Assembly: GCF_900105155.1 (NCBI RefSeq)
Contig: NZ_LT629762.1
Location: 3,015,001-3,079,000 of the forward strand
DNA length: 64,000 bases
Source of the DNA: Pseudomonas prosekii
Lineage (GTDB): Bacteria > Pseudomonadota > Gammaproteobacteria > Pseudomonadales > Pseudomonadaceae
Direction: 5' to 3'
Position 1 is the first letter of the stretch. The number at the start of each line of letters is the position of its first letter. The notes beneath the pieces were generated by a model. The model did not search any database and had not been told where the DNA came from. It saw only the letters and a list, made by a program, of their open reading frames with translations. The position numbers and the translations under genes are program-made. Shown here one piece after another: positions 8,919 through 18,604 of the stretch.

Positions 8919-9343
8919 TTCTTGACTGCCGTCTCAAGCCCGACCAGACCGACCTTCAGGTAACCGGCCGAGCGCAGGCTGTCCATCACGCTCATCAGGT
9001 CGCCGTAATCCACGCCTTTATCGGCCTGGAAGAAGATCGTCGTGTCTTTCTTGCCCTGGGTCCGGGCGTCGAGTGTGGCGCCGAGGGTTTCGACCTTCAC
9101 TTCGTCTTCACCGAGGAACAGGCGCTGGTCAGCCTTGACGCTGAGGAACACCGGTTTCTCTGGCCGTGGCGCCGGTTTGGCGCTGGAGGCAGGCAAGTCG
9201 ACCTTGATGTCCACGGTGGCCAACGGCGCGGCCACCATGAAGATGATCAACAGCACCAGCATCACGTCGATAAACGGCGTGACGTTGATTTCGTGGTTCT
9301 CGTGCAGATCGTCGTCCGCACCTTCTTTCAAATGCAAGCCCAT
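8915..9343 (-). CDS. exbD: Biopolymer transport protein ExbD
   Basis: A 142-residue inner-membrane stator subunit. The short cytoplasmic N-terminus is followed by the conserved NVTPFIDVMLVLLIIFMVAA helix containing the proton-relay Asp, and then by a periplasmic domain (VDLPASSAKPAPRPEKPVFL, GVDYGDLMSVMDSLRSAGY). It lies 6 bases after exbB and overlaps tonB, forming one operon. Iron control is likely from family knowledge, but I did not find a convincing Fur site. Confidence 0.96.
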   Translation of the reverse strand: MGLHLKEGADDDLHENHEINVTPFIDVMLVLLIIFMVAAPLATVDIKVDLPASSAKPAPRPEKPVFLSVKADQRLFLGEDEVKVETLGATLDARTQGKKDTTIFFQADKGVDYGDLMSVMDSLRSAGYLKVGLVGLETAVKK

Positions 9344-9349
9344 GGCTGA

Positions 9350-10330
9350 TTACCCTACTTTGACCACGTGGGGCTGCGGGGAGCGCTCAGCGGTCGGCAG
9401 GTGATCGAGATCACGGCTGACCAGCAACAGGACTTCAGCAGAGGCGTCCGACACCTGCGCCTTGTAACCGGCGATGGAGCGGGCGAAGACGTTGTAGATG
9501 ACCACGGCCGGAATCGCTGCAACCAGGCCCAGCGCGGTAGCCAGCAAGGCTTCGGCGATACCCGGAGCGACGACGGCGAGGTTGGTGGTCTGGGTTTTGG
9601 CGATGCCGATGAAGCTGTTCATGATGCCCCACACGGTACCGAACAGGCCCACGAACGGCGCGGTGGAACCGATGGTGGCGAGCACGCCGGTGCCGTTGCT
9701 CATGTTGCGACCGCACGCGGCGACGAGGCGCTCGAGACGGAAGCTCACACGTTCCTTGATGCCTTCTTTTTCGCGGCTGTTGGCCGACAGGCGCATTTCT
9801 TCCAGCGCGTCGTGGACCAGCAGATTGGCGAGGGTGCCTTGCTTGGTCGCCGAAGCGCTGGCTTCTTTAAGGGTGGTGGCTTTTTTCAGGTGGACGATTT
9901 CGTTACGCAGACGACGCTTGGCGCCCATCAGCTCGAAGCCTTTGGCGATCCAGATGGTCCAGGTAATGATCGAAGCGATGGCCAGGCCAATCATCACGAT
10001 TTTGACGATGATATCGGCGTTCTGGTACATGCCCCATGGCGACAGGTCGTGGGCCATGCCCAGGGTGTTGTCCGGTTCGAGCACTTCCGGAGCATCTGCA
10101 ACGGAAGCATCGATGGCCGGGGCCGGGTCGGCAGCAGCAGGCGCGGCGACTGGCGCGGCTGGGGCAGGTGCCGGCGCAGCTTCAGTAGCAGCGGCGGCCG
10201 GAGCGGCTGGCGCTTGCGCATCAGCAAAAGCGGCGACCGGTGCGATCATCAGGCTGAGCAACAGAGCGGCCACAGCGCTCCAGGCGCGAGGTCGTTTGGT
10301 AGGCGAAGCGGGGAATTGATTGCGTGTCAT
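9350..10330 (-). CDS. exbB: Biopolymer transport protein ExbB with Ala/Pro-rich N-terminal extension
   Basis: A proton-channel subunit with three membrane helices, for example IVKIVMIGLAIASIITWTIW and the conserved GSTAPFVGLFGTVWGIMNSF. I chose ATG at 10330, which gives 326 residues and a signal-like start (SAVAALLLSLMIAPVAAFA). The longer TTG at 10393 has no better ribosome binding site. After the signal comes an Ala/Pro-rich periplasmic stretch of about 60 residues (AAPAPAPAAPVAAPAAADPA), as found in some Pseudomonas ExbB proteins. First gene of exbB-exbD-tonB, divergent from the SDR gene. Confidence 0.94.
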   Translation of the reverse strand: MTRNQFPASPTKRPRAWSAVAALLLSLMIAPVAAFADAQAPAAPAAAATEAAPAPAPAAPVAAPAAADPAPAIDASVADAPEVLEPDNTLGMAHDLSPWGMYQNADIIVKIVMIGLAIASIITWTIWIAKGFELMGAKRRLRNEIVHLKKATTLKEASASATKQGTLANLLVHDALEEMRLSANSREKEGIKERVSFRLERLVAACGRNMSNGTGVLATIGSTAPFVGLFGTVWGIMNSFIGIAKTQTTNLAVVAPGIAEALLATALGLVAAIPAVVIYNVFARSIAGYKAQVSDASAEVLLLVSRDLDHLPTAERSPQPHVVKVG

Positions 10331-10518
10331 GCTGGCCGGACCTGAGAAAAAAAGACGGTAAATGTTCTTCCAGGCCTCGAAGGCCGAGAACAAAAGTGGC
10401 GGGCATTATTGCAAGTAATTCTTGTTAACAAAAGTAATAGAGTATCTTTTTTTCCTTCATTGCTAGCCGCTCGTCCTGTGCGGAAGCTAGTCTGTACCTT
10501 TCCCGGAGGAGTTTTCTG

Positions 10519-11379
10519 ATGTCCGCGCCTTCTGTTTTGATCGCCGGCTGCGGTGATGTTGGCAGCCGTCTGGCTAAGCAATTACTGGTTTCAGGCTGGG
10601 AGGTTCATGGCTTGCGCCGGAATATCTCGCGGCTGCCCGAAGGGGTGATCGGCGTTGCCGGTGACCTGTTCAATAAGGACTGCCCGGACACCTGGCCGAT
10701 CGGCGCGGTGGATTACCTGGTGTATTGCGCGGCCGCGACCGATCACGATGAGGCGGGTTATCGCGCCGCTTACGTCGAGGGTTTGCAGCACGTGCTGGAG
10801 TGGCTGGGCGATTACGGCCAAGTGCCAAAACGCCTGTTGTTCGTTTCGAGCAGCAGCGTCTACGGCCAGCAGGAAGGTGAATGGGTCGATGAGACCTCGC
10901 CGACCGTCGCCGGTAGCGGTTATTCCGGGCGGTTGATGCTCGAAGCCGAGCAAGTGGCGCTCGACAGCGGCATCCCCGCGAGCATTGTGCGGCTGACGGG
11001 TATTTACGGGCCGGGCCGCGAGTGGCTGCTGACTCAGGTTCGTCGCGGTTATCGCGTGGCGCTTGATCCGCCACTGTACGGCAACCGCATTCACGCCGAT
11101 GACGCGGCGGGGTTGATGGCGTATCTGCTTGAAGCGAATGAGCGCGGTGTGGCGCTGGATGACGTCTATATAGGCGTCGACGATGCGCCAGCGCCCCTGG
11201 CCGAAGTGGTTGGCTGGTTGCGCGAGTATCTGGGCGTGACCGAATGGGCCGAGGACGCGAGCGTGCGTCGGGCGGGGAGCAAGCGCTGCAGCAATGCTCG
11301 GGCGAAGGCGTTGGGCTGGGTGCCGCAATACCCAACCTACCGCGAAGGTTATGCGGCAATTCTCGAGGGCCGCTGCTGA
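10519..11379 (+). CDS. NAD-dependent epimerase/SDR family protein (YeeZ-like)
   Basis: A 286-residue protein with a Rossmann start (VLIAGCGDVGSRLAKQLLVS) typical of extended or atypical SDRs. Further motifs are LLFVSSSSVYGQQEGEWVDE (Ser/Tyr catalytic region) and VRLTGIYGPGREWLLTQV, and the C-terminus KRCSNARAKALGWVPQYPTY matches the substrate-binding half of YeeZ-type proteins. The substrate is unknown. A strong ggaggag site lies 7 bases before ATG. It stands alone, divergent from exbB across 188 bases. Confidence 0.85.
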   Translation: MSAPSVLIAGCGDVGSRLAKQLLVSGWEVHGLRRNISRLPEGVIGVAGDLFNKDCPDTWPIGAVDYLVYCAAATDHDEAGYRAAYVEGLQHVLEWLGDYGQVPKRLLFVSSSSVYGQQEGEWVDETSPTVAGSGYSGRLMLEAEQVALDSGIPASIVRLTGIYGPGREWLLTQVRRGYRVALDPPLYGNRIHADDAAGLMAYLLEANERGVALDDVYIGVDDAPAPLAEVVGWLREYLGVTEWAEDASVRRAGSKRCSNARAKALGWVPQYPTYREGYAAILEGRC

Positions 11380-11399
11380 CTTCCAAACCCCCGAAGCAT

Positions 11400-11491
11400 T
11401 GTAGGAGCGAGGCTTGCCCGCGAAGGCGTCATAACATCCAACATCTACGTCGGCATTTATGAAGCTTTCGCGGGCAAGCCTCGCTCCTACA
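11400..11491. repeat. Extragenic palindromic repeat, family B
   Basis: Outward arms tgtaggagcgaggcttgccc and gggcaagcctcgctcctaca surround about 45 bases. It lies between the convergent SDR and lipoprotein genes, where it could also serve as a bidirectional terminator. Confidence 0.85.
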
Positions 11492-11503
11492 ACGATTTCG
11501 CTG

Positions 11504-12244
11504 TTACTGCTTCTCCAGCAACCACTTGCGATCACCCGGCGTGAACGACGGCATTTCATCAGCCATCGAGGCGTTCACGGTCTGGAAAATCTCCAGTTCC
11601 TTGCCCTTGCGCGCAAACACCCACGTGTTGCCCTGGCCGTTGAGTTGCAGCCACATGCTGTCATTGCCGCCGCTCATCGACGCGCAATCGCCGGCCAGAC
11701 ATAACGCATAACGGTCCGCCCCGGTCAGGCCGGTGACTTGGCCATCCGCCTGAAATTGCACGGTGTTGCCTTCGCCCGGGCCGCTGATGACTTTCCAGCT
11801 GCCGCCCATGTAAGCGGTGTACAGCGCCCGTTCGAAACTGGCGCCAATCGGCGCGCCGTCCGGCACTTGAATCACTGCGCGGTCGAAAACCTGCGCCGGT
11901 TCGTTGTCGCTGGCGACCTGGCTCAGTTGCTTGCCGTCGCGGCGCAGTTCGCTGGCGGAACTGCCATAGAAGTCGACCTTCCATGCGCCGGACTCGTCGG
12001 CCAGCAGCTTGCCTTCGACGTTTTCAAAACCGTTGGTGTAGCGGGCCTGATTGGCCTTGGTGTTGACGTCCCATTCCAGGTTCGGGCCGTAAGCCTGCAG
12101 CGCTTCACGCAGCGGACCGCCCTGAGCGGCAGCATCGATGGCGACCTGGTTGATCCAGGTGCCGCTGATGTCGCGGTCGGCAGGATCGCTGGCGCAGCCG
12201 CCGAGGAAAACGGCGAACAAGGAGAGGGCAAGCGCTTTGCGCAT
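11504..12244 (-). CDS. Conserved lipoprotein of unknown function
   Basis: A 246-residue protein with a lipoprotein signal peptide (RKALALSLFAVFLGGC, lipobox LGGC followed by ASD). The body is beta-rich and polar (DISGTWINQVAIDAAAQGG, then GSWKVISGPGEGNTVQFQAD, then MWLQLNGQGNTWVFARKGKE), with the look of two repeated beta units. I do not recognise an enzyme motif. It lies downstream of ridA on the same strand, separated by a terminator-like hairpin, so it probably has its own promoter. Confidence 0.75.
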   Translation of the reverse strand: MRKALALSLFAVFLGGCASDPADRDISGTWINQVAIDAAAQGGPLREALQAYGPNLEWDVNTKANQARYTNGFENVEGKLLADESGAWKVDFYGSSASELRRDGKQLSQVASDNEPAQVFDRAVIQVPDGAPIGASFERALYTAYMGGSWKVISGPGEGNTVQFQADGQVTGLTGADRYALCLAGDCASMSGGNDSMWLQLNGQGNTWVFARKGKELEIFQTVNASMADEMPSFTPGDRKWLLEKQ

Positions 12245-12282
12245 GTTGGAATCCTTTCAAAAACCTTTCTTACAAAAGATCA

Positions 12283-12312
12283 GCCGGCGCAGCCTGTGAG
12301 GGCTGCGCCGGA
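12283..12312 (-). terminator. Rho-independent terminator-like hairpin after ridA
   Basis: A GC-rich stem (gccggcgcagcc / ggctgcgccgg) with a 5-base loop lies just past the ridA stop. On the minus strand it is followed by a short T-rich run (cttttg). It probably ends the spoT-ridA transcript. Confidence 0.65.
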
Positions 12313-12316
12313 TGTA

Positions 12317-12697
12317 TTACTCGATGACCAGAATGGCGTCCATTTCTACCTGCGAACCCTTTGGCAGAGCGGCAACGCCGATGGCGGCGCGGGCAGGGTA
12401 GGGCTGTTCAAAGTACTTGCCCATGATCTCGTTGACCTTGGCGAAGTGGCTCAGGTCGGTAAGGAAGATGTTCAGTTTGACGATGTCCTTGAACGAACCA
12501 CCGGCGGCTTCAGCCACGGACTTGAGGTTCTCGAACACCTGGACGGTCTGGGCTTCGAAGCCTTCAACCAGTTCCATGGTTTTTGGGTCCAGCGGAATTT
12601 GACCCGACATGTAAACGGTATTGCCAGCCTTGATCGCCTGGGAATAAGTACCGATGGCGGCCGGGGCCTTGTCGCTGGTGATAACTGTTTTGGTCAT
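12317..12697 (-). CDS. ridA: RidA family reactive intermediate deaminase
   Basis: A 126-residue YjgF/YER057c/UK114 protein that hydrolyses reactive enamine/imine intermediates (such as 2-aminoacrylate) made by PLP enzymes. Family hallmarks are present: [40 protein letters not shown], and the catalytic Arg in [20 protein letters not shown]. It follows spoT by 24 bases; this spoT-ridA arrangement is common in gamma-proteobacteria. A second RidA paralogue is encoded at 41951-42304. Confidence 0.95.
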   Translation of the reverse strand: MTKTVITSDKAPAAIGTYSQAIKAGNTVYMSGQIPLDPKTMELVEGFEAQTVQVFENLKSVAEAAGGSFKDIVKLNIFLTDLSHFAKVNEIMGKYFEQPYPARAAIGVAALPKGSQVEMDAILVIE

Positions 12698-12721
12698 GAA
12701 TGACTCCTTGTAATGGGTGGG

Positions 12722-14827
12722 CTACGCACGCATGCGGGTGATGCGGATCACCCCGGTCAAGGCGCGCAGTTTCTTGATCACACGAGCCAGGTGCACACGG
12801 TCGTGCACGCTGACCACCAGTTGGACCACGCTGATGCGACCATCGCGTTCGTCCATGCTGATTTTTTCGATATTGCCGTCGGCCGCGTTGACGCTGCTGG
12901 CCAGCAGAGCGATCAGGCCGCGCTGGTGTTCCAGCTCGACGCGCAGTTCGACGTTGAATTCGCCGGTAACATCCTTGGCCCACGAGAGCTGGATGCATTT
13001 TTCCGGGTTGTGCCTGATTTCGCTGATGTTGCGGCAGTTGTCCAGGTGCACGACCATGCCTTTGCCCGCCGACAGATGGCCGACAATCGGGTCGCCCGGG
13101 ATCGGCGTGCAGCACTTGGCGTAGCTCAGCACCAGGCCTTCGGTGCCGCGAATCGCCAGCGGACCTTCCGGGCTCGGCAACTGTTCGCCTTCGCCCAGCA
13201 GTCGGCGCGCGACCACGTACGCCATGCGATTGCCCAGGCCGATGTCTTCGAGCAAGTCTTCGATCAGTTCGAGGCGGTACTCGGCGAGCATTGCCTTGAC
13301 CCGCTCGGCGGCGATTTTTTCCAGGCTGCTGTCGAAGCCGTTGAGCACCTTGTTCAACAGACGTTCGCCGAGGCTGATGGACTCTGAGCGGCGTTGCAGT
13401 TTCAGCGCATGGCGGATGTGCGTGCGCGCCTTGCCGGTGACCACGAAGTTGAGCCACGCCGGGTTTGGCCGCGCGCCGGGGGCGCTGACGATCTCGACCG
13501 TGGAGCCGCTTTGCAGCGGTTCGGACAGCGGCGCGAGACGGCGGTTGATCCGGCAGGCAATGCAGCTGTTGCCGACGTCGGTGTGCACCGCGTAGGCAAA
13601 GTCGACTGCCGTGGAGCCTTTGGGCAGCTCCATGATCCGGCCCTTGGGCGTGAACACGTATACCTCGTCCGGGAACAGGTCGATCTTCACGCTTTCGATG
13701 AATTCCAGCGAGTTGCCGGCACGTTGCTGCATTTCCAGCACGCCTTTGACCCACTGGCGGGCGCGGGCGTGAGTGCCTTTGGGCTGCTCGTCGCCGCTGG
13801 ATTTGTACAGCCAATGGGCGGCGATGCCGTTGTTGGCCATCTCTTCCATTTCACGGGTGCGGATCTGGATTTCGATCGGTACGCCGTGCATGCCGAACAG
13901 CGTGGTGTGCAGCGACTGATAGCCGTTGGCCTTGGGGATCGCGATGTAATCCTTGAAACGCCCCGGCAACGGTTTGTACAAATTATGTACAGCGCCCAGT
14001 ACGCGGTAGCAGGTGTCGACCTTGTCGACGATGATCCGGAACGCGTAGACGTCCATGATCTCGTTGAAGGCCCGACGCTTGCCGCGCATTTTCTTGTAGA
14101 TGCCGTAGAGGTGTTTCTGGCGTCCGCTGACTTCGCCCTGGATTTCATCAATCGCCAGGCAGTGGCTCAGGGATTCTTCGATCTTGTTGACGATTTCCTT
14201 GCGGTTGCCCCGGGCGCGCTTGACGGCCTGGTTGATCCGCGCGGAACGCATCGGGTGCATGGCTTTGAAACCGAGGTCTTCGAATTCTATGCGGATGGCG
14301 TGCATGCCCAGCCGGTTGGCGATGGGCGCATAGATTTCCAGGGTTTCCTTGGCGATGCGTCGGCGTTTTTCGCCGGACAGTACTTCCAGCGTGCGCATGT
14401 TGTGCAGGCGGTCGGCGAGCTTGACCAGGATCACGCGAATGTCGCGCGCCATGGCCATGGCCATTTTCTGGAAGTTTTCGGCCTGGGCTTCGGCTTTGGT
14501 CTCGAAGTTCATCTGGGTCAGTTTGCTGACCCCGTCGACCAGTTCGGCCACGGTTTCGCCGAACTGCGCTTGCAGCGCTTCTTTGGCAATCCCGGTGTCT
14601 TCGATCACGTCATGCAGCATCGCGGCCATCAAACTCTGATGGTCCATGTGCATGTCGGCAAGAATATTCGCCACCGCAAGAGGGTGCGTGACGTACGCCT
14701 CACCGCTGCGGCGGCGTTGGCCGTCGTGGGCTTGTTCGGCGTAGAAATACGCTCGGCGGACCAGGTTGACCTGGTCCTTGCCGAGGTAGGTCGATAAGCG
14801 ATCGGCGAGGGCGTCTATGCTCGGCAA
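12722..14827 (-). CDS. spoT: Bifunctional (p)ppGpp synthetase/hydrolase SpoT
   Basis: A 701-residue stringent-response enzyme that makes and degrades (p)ppGpp. Domains in order: HD hydrolase with AAMLHDVIEDTGIAKEAL (about residues 45-190), synthetase with YKKMRGKRRAFNEIMDVYAF (about 235-350), TGS with VYVFTPKGRIMELPKGSTAV (about 390-450), then the C-terminal ACT domain (ISVVQLVVSVHDRVHLARV). I chose TTG at 14827 because aggag lies 8 bases upstream and the resulting length matches other Pseudomonas SpoT; the frame is open to 14860. It is co-directional with rpoZ upstream and ridA downstream. Confidence 0.97.
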   Translation of the reverse strand: MPSIDALADRLSTYLGKDQVNLVRRAYFYAEQAHDGQRRRSGEAYVTHPLAVANILADMHMDHQSLMAAMLHDVIEDTGIAKEALQAQFGETVAELVDGVSKLTQMNFETKAEAQAENFQKMAMAMARDIRVILVKLADRLHNMRTLEVLSGEKRRRIAKETLEIYAPIANRLGMHAIRIEFEDLGFKAMHPMRSARINQAVKRARGNRKEIVNKIEESLSHCLAIDEIQGEVSGRQKHLYGIYKKMRGKRRAFNEIMDVYAFRIIVDKVDTCYRVLGAVHNLYKPLPGRFKDYIAIPKANGYQSLHTTLFGMHGVPIEIQIRTREMEEMANNGIAAHWLYKSSGDEQPKGTHARARQWVKGVLEMQQRAGNSLEFIESVKIDLFPDEVYVFTPKGRIMELPKGSTAVDFAYAVHTDVGNSCIACRINRRLAPLSEPLQSGSTVEIVSAPGARPNPAWLNFVVTGKARTHIRHALKLQRRSESISLGERLLNKVLNGFDSSLEKIAAERVKAMLAEYRLELIEDLLEDIGLGNRMAYVVARRLLGEGEQLPSPEGPLAIRGTEGLVLSYAKCCTPIPGDPIVGHLSAGKGMVVHLDNCRNISEIRHNPEKCIQLSWAKDVTGEFNVELRVELEHQRGLIALLASSVNAADGNIEKISMDERDGRISVVQLVVSVHDRVHLARVIKKLRALTGVIRITRMRA

Positions 14828-14887
14828 AGTATTAACTCCTGCCGTTGGCTGTGACCCCACGCCGTGCTACGTCGACCAGGCATAGGC

Positions 14888-15151
14888 TTAGACGGCCTCG
14901 TTGGACTCGTCCTCGAACGCTGCGAACAGCGGTTCGTCTTCGACGATTTCAGCATTGGCGATGAACTCATAGCTCATCAGGCCTTCAGCGATTTCACGCA
15001 GCGCTACAACGGTAGGCTTGTCGTTTTCCCACTGAACCAGTGGCTCTTTGCCGCCGGTGGCCAGTTGACGGGCACGTTTGGTGGACAGCATGACCAGCTC
15101 AAAACGGTTTTCCACGTGGTTCAGGCAGTCTTCAACAGTTACGCGGGCCAT
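14888..15151 (-). CDS. rpoZ: RNA polymerase omega subunit
   Basis: An 87-residue subunit that helps assemble and stabilise the beta-prime subunit and forms part of a ppGpp binding site in proteobacteria. Start [20 protein letters not shown] and the motif [20 protein letters not shown] are diagnostic. It sits 60 bases upstream of spoT, the classic rpoZ-spoT order, and is separated from gmk by a terminator-like hairpin. Confidence 0.97.
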   Translation of the reverse strand: MARVTVEDCLNHVENRFELVMLSTKRARQLATGGKEPLVQWENDKPTVVALREIAEGLMSYEFIANAEIVEDEPLFAAFEDESNEAV

Positions 15152-15214
15152 GGTATTCCTCGGAGCGAATGCAATATGCGCGCTGCCCGGTTGGGCGAGC
15201 GGACTCGACAGTTT

Positions 15215-15252
15215 AAAAAATCACCAGCGTTTAGGGAAGCGCTGATTTTTTG
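15215..15252 (-). terminator. Terminator-like hairpin between gmk and rpoZ
   Basis: On the minus strand the stem aatcagcg / cgctggtgatt is followed by a run of six T, which fits rho-independent termination of gmk transcripts before rpoZ. The plus strand also reads into a T run, so the element could work both ways. A second inverted repeat (cgctgcaag / cttgcagcg, about 15267-15299) lies between it and gmk. Confidence 0.65.
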
Positions 15253-15329
15253 ACCAAGCCCTTCAACGCGCTGCAAGTGCCAATGTAAAGCCCTTGCAGC
15301 GGTTTTGGGAAGAGCTGATTAAGCGCTCA

Positions 15330-15962
<633 letters not shown>

Positions 15963-16826
15963 TTACTCAATATTCTGCACTTGTTCGCGCATCTGCTCGA
16001 TCAACACTTTGAGGTTGACCGCCGCCGTGGTGCTGCGCGGGTCGAAGGCTTTGGAGCCCAGTGTGTTGGCTTCGCGGTTGAGTTCCTGCATCAGGAAGTC
16101 GAGGCGCCGACCGGCGGCCCCGCCGGACTTGAGCACCCGGCGAACTTCGATGATGTGAGTGCTCAGGCGATCCAGTTCTTCGGCGACGTCGCTCTTTTGC
16201 GCGAGCATGACCATTTCCTGTTCCAGGCGTTGCGGGTCCATCTCGGCTTTCATGTCGGCAAAGCGGTCGAGGACTTTCTGGCGCTGGGTGGCGAGCATTT
16301 GCGGGACCAGCCCGCGCAGGGTCACGACGTCTTCTTCAATAGAGGTCAGGCGGTCATTGATCAGCCGGGCCAGCTCCGCGCCTTCGCGCTCGCGGCCAGC
16401 CTTCAATTCCTTCAGGCCCTGGGTGAACAGCGCCAGTGCCTCGGCGTTCAAGGCTTGCGGGTCCGCCGCGTCGCCCACCAGCACGCCGGGCCAGGCGAGC
16501 ACTTCCAGCGGGTTCAGCGCGGCCGGGTTCTTGATCAGGTCGGCAATTGTTTCAGCGGCGGCGACCAGCTGCGCGGCGCGTTCGCGGTCCACTTGCAGGG
16601 TTTTGCCGGTGCTTTCCTCGGTGAAGCGCAAGGTGCATTCCAGTTTGCCGCGCGACAACCCTTGGCGCAGCGCTTCGCGAACGGCGCCTTCGAGGTCGCG
16701 AAAGGATTCCGGCAGACGCAGATGCGGTTCCAGGTAGCGGCTGTTGACCGAGCGCAGCTCCCAGCTCAGGGTGCCTTGGACGCCGGCGGATTCGACGCGG
16801 GCGAAGGCGGTCATGCTGTGCACCAT
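15963..16826 (-). CDS. yicC: YicC family endoribonuclease-like protein
   Basis: A 287-residue protein of the YicC/YloC family; E. coli YicC has been linked to RNA degradation. The start MVHSMTAFARVESAG is the family hallmark, so I placed it at ATG 16826, with gagg about 9 bases upstream, rather than at an upstream TTG (16841). The C-terminus GKAGRRLDFLMQELNREANT-type signature reads here as AGRRLDFLMQELNREANTLG. It is divergent from rph across about 270 bases and precedes gmk. Confidence 0.93.
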   Translation of the reverse strand: MVHSMTAFARVESAGVQGTLSWELRSVNSRYLEPHLRLPESFRDLEGAVREALRQGLSRGKLECTLRFTEESTGKTLQVDRERAAQLVAAAETIADLIKNPAALNPLEVLAWPGVLVGDAADPQALNAEALALFTQGLKELKAGREREGAELARLINDRLTSIEEDVVTLRGLVPQMLATQRQKVLDRFADMKAEMDPQRLEQEMVMLAQKSDVAEELDRLSTHIIEVRRVLKSGGAAGRRLDFLMQELNREANTLGSKAFDPRSTTAAVNLKVLIEQMREQVQNIE

Positions 16827-17051
16827 GGAGGTACCTCGCAATGCAGGCTGGCGCGAAACCTTGGCTTCGCGAACCCGATATCAATGAATGTGAGCCGACT
16901 GGCAGCAAAGGCGCAGGATTGTAGCGCAGTGCGGCGGATGCGCCCAAACACACCCTGTGACAAAGGGCTGCAGGCCGTCGGTTAAGGCAATTTCGCGGGC
17001 TTCAGCCGTCGGCTGGATTTTTTAGGCGTGCCCACTCGCGGCTCGCGGCTC

Positions 17052-17057
17052 TATAAT
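17052..17057 (+). promoter_or_regulatory. Candidate -10 box of the rph promoter
   Basis: A perfect TATAAT lies 38 bases before the rph ATG, preceded by a GC-rich stretch with no good -35 match at 16-18 bases. The position would give a leader of about 30 bases. Confidence 0.4.
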
Positions 17058-17094
17058 GCTCGGCAGTTTTCCGTCCCCAGTACAGGTATTCCCT

Positions 17095-17817
17095 ATGAAA
17101 CGTCCAAGTGGTCGCGTTGCCGATCAGCTCCGCTCGATCCGCATTACCCGCAACTACACCAAACACGCCGAGGGTTCTGTGCTGGTCGAATTCGGTGACA
17201 CCAAAGTCATCTGCACCGTCAGCGTCGAAAACGGCGTGCCACGTTTCCTCAAAGGTCAGGGCCAAGGCTGGTTGACCGCTGAATACGGCATGCTGCCGCG
17301 TGCCACTGGCGAGCGTAACCAGCGTGAAGCGAGCCGCGGCAAGCAAGGCGGCCGTACCTTGGAAATCCAGCGCCTGATCGGCCGTTCGCTGCGCGCTGCG
17401 CTGGACATGTCGAAGCTCGGCGACGTCACCCTGTACGTCGATTGCGACGTGATCCAGGCTGACGGCGGCACCCGCACTGCCTCCATCACCGGCGCCATGG
17501 TTGCACTGGTCGATGCGTTGAAAGTGATCAAGAAGCGCGGCGGCCTGAAAGGTGGCGACCCGCTCAAGCAAATGATCGCAGCCGTTTCGGTCGGCATGTA
17601 CCAGGGCGAGGCTGTGCTTGACCTCGATTACCTGGAAGACTCGGCTGCCGAGACTGACCTGAACGTGGTAATGACCAGCACTGGCGGCTTCATCGAAGTC
17701 CAGGGCACCGCTGAAGGCGCGCCGTTCCAGCCGGAAGACCTGAACGCCATGCTGGAATTGGCCAAGAAAGGCATGAACGAGATTTTCGAACTGCAAAAAG
17801 CTGCATTGGCTGACTGA
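17095..17817 (+). CDS. rph: Ribonuclease PH
   Basis: A 240-residue phosphorolytic exoribonuclease that trims the 3' ends of tRNA precursors. The start [17 protein letters not shown] is the canonical one; the open frame extends to 17056, but that adds 13 non-family residues. Core motifs are [40 protein letters not shown] and [20 protein letters not shown]. It is divergent from yicC, a common rph-yicC arrangement. Confidence 0.97.
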   Translation: MKRPSGRVADQLRSIRITRNYTKHAEGSVLVEFGDTKVICTVSVENGVPRFLKGQGQGWLTAEYGMLPRATGERNQREASRGKQGGRTLEIQRLIGRSLRAALDMSKLGDVTLYVDCDVIQADGGTRTASITGAMVALVDALKVIKKRGGLKGGDPLKQMIAAVSVGMYQGEAVLDLDYLEDSAAETDLNVVMTSTGGFIEVQGTAEGAPFQPEDLNAMLELAKKGMNEIFELQKAALAD

Positions 17818-17848
17818 TCGAGTCGTTTTTCACACCAAGGAGGATGTT

Positions 17849-18217
17849 ATGAGTGATGGGCAAGAGTTACTTCCTACCCCGAGCCAAGAGGCTCGGCAGT
17901 GGGCGATGTTTTGTCACTTGTCCGCCTTGTTGGGGATCTGGATTCCATTTGGTACGTTGATCGGCCCGCTGATCCTCTGGCAGATGAAGCGCGAAAGTGA
18001 CCCGTTCATTGATGCGCAGGGCAAGGAAGCGCTGAATTTTCAGATCACCGTTGCCATCGCCGCGACCATCTCGTTCTTTTTGATATTGGTGGTCATCGGG
18101 TTTTTCCTGCTGGGTCTGATCGCCATCGCAGGTCTGGTACTGACGATCATCGCTGGCGTAAAAGCCAATGAAGGTGTGCCTTATCGGTATCCGTTCACTT
18201 TGCGGTTGATCAAGTAA
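17849..18217 (+). CDS. DUF4870 small membrane protein
   Basis: A 122-residue protein with a polar N-terminus and three or four membrane helices (FCHLSALLGIWIPFGTLIGP, ITVAIAATISFFLILVVIGF, LGLIAIAGLVLTIIAGVKA). The signature D.QGKEALNFQ (IDAQGKEALNFQITVAIAA) and the terminal PYRYPFTLRLI are typical of DUF4870. The function is unknown. It has a good aaggagg site before ATG and lies 31 bases after rph, so it may be co-transcribed with it. A terminator follows at 18257. Confidence 0.85.
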   Translation: MSDGQELLPTPSQEARQWAMFCHLSALLGIWIPFGTLIGPLILWQMKRESDPFIDAQGKEALNFQITVAIAATISFFLILVVIGFFLLGLIAIAGLVLTIIAGVKANEGVPYRYPFTLRLIK

Positions 18218-18256
18218 CGACCCAATCAGCCCCGCGCTCAGATTGCCGCTTGTAAC

Positions 18257-18291
18257 CAAATGCCCTGACTTGTCAGGGCATTTGTATTTTT
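18257..18291 (+). terminator. Rho-independent terminator after DUF4870 gene
   Basis: A stem aaatgccctgac / gtcagggcattt with a 2-base loop is followed by gtattttta. It probably ends rph-DUF4870 transcription. Confidence 0.8.
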
Positions 18292-18442
18292 ATAATTCAA
18301 TTAACAGATTTGATATAGAGGGCGCGCGATATCTGTGATAACCACGCGCGCATTCTTTAATAAAATATGACTCTTACATCTTAAGTCACAACTTCAATGC
18401 CTCTAAGTTAGCTGCTTTCTTGGCAATCAGACTTTGCGATTG

Positions 18443-18604
18443 TTAGAGTTGCCCCACGTTATATTTACTTAGAAATATATCGACATATTCAAGCCAACGA
18501 AGGTCCTTGAATTTCAGCCAATCAGTGTTGAGATACTCAGCCGATTCATCAGGCGTGCGCGGGTAAAAAGTTCGCCTATGAATATATAGCCAAGAACAAT
18601 TCCA
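18443..18604 (-). pseudogene. Possible 3' remnant of a lost gene
   Basis: On the minus strand, 53 codons run from just outside the gltS start to TAA at 18443-18445. They read as protein-like sequence (FYPRTPDESAEYLNTDWLKF, then DLRWLEYVDIFLSKYNVGQL) rich in Trp, Tyr and Asp. No start codon or ribosome binding site is visible, and the frame hits a stop inside the gltS N-terminus. My reading is a 5'-truncated fragment left when the gltS segment arrived. A chance open frame in AT-rich DNA is the alternative. Confidence 0.35.

Larger units (their letters stand above)
18218..18604. other. AT-rich intergenic region before gltS
   Basis: This 387-base stretch is clearly AT-richer than its surroundings. 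It contains the terminator at 18257-18291, a minus-strand open fragment that looks like the end of a lost gene (18443-18604), and the gltS promoter region. I see no intact gene. Confidence 0.6.

Noticed and set aside
10331..10393. N-terminal extension of ExbB from a TTG at 10393
   Set aside because: The extension adds 21 residues before the signal-like sequence and has no better ribosome binding site than ATG 10330.
10331..10518. Fur box expected upstream of exbB
   Set aside because: I compared the AT-rich segment with the 19-base Fur consensus and found no convincing match, so I did not annotate one.
13394..14797. 467-codon open frame on the plus strand inside spoT
   Set aside because: It is antisense to the SpoT HD and synthetase domains; the composition (Val/Phe/His/Asp runs) is that of a complement frame.
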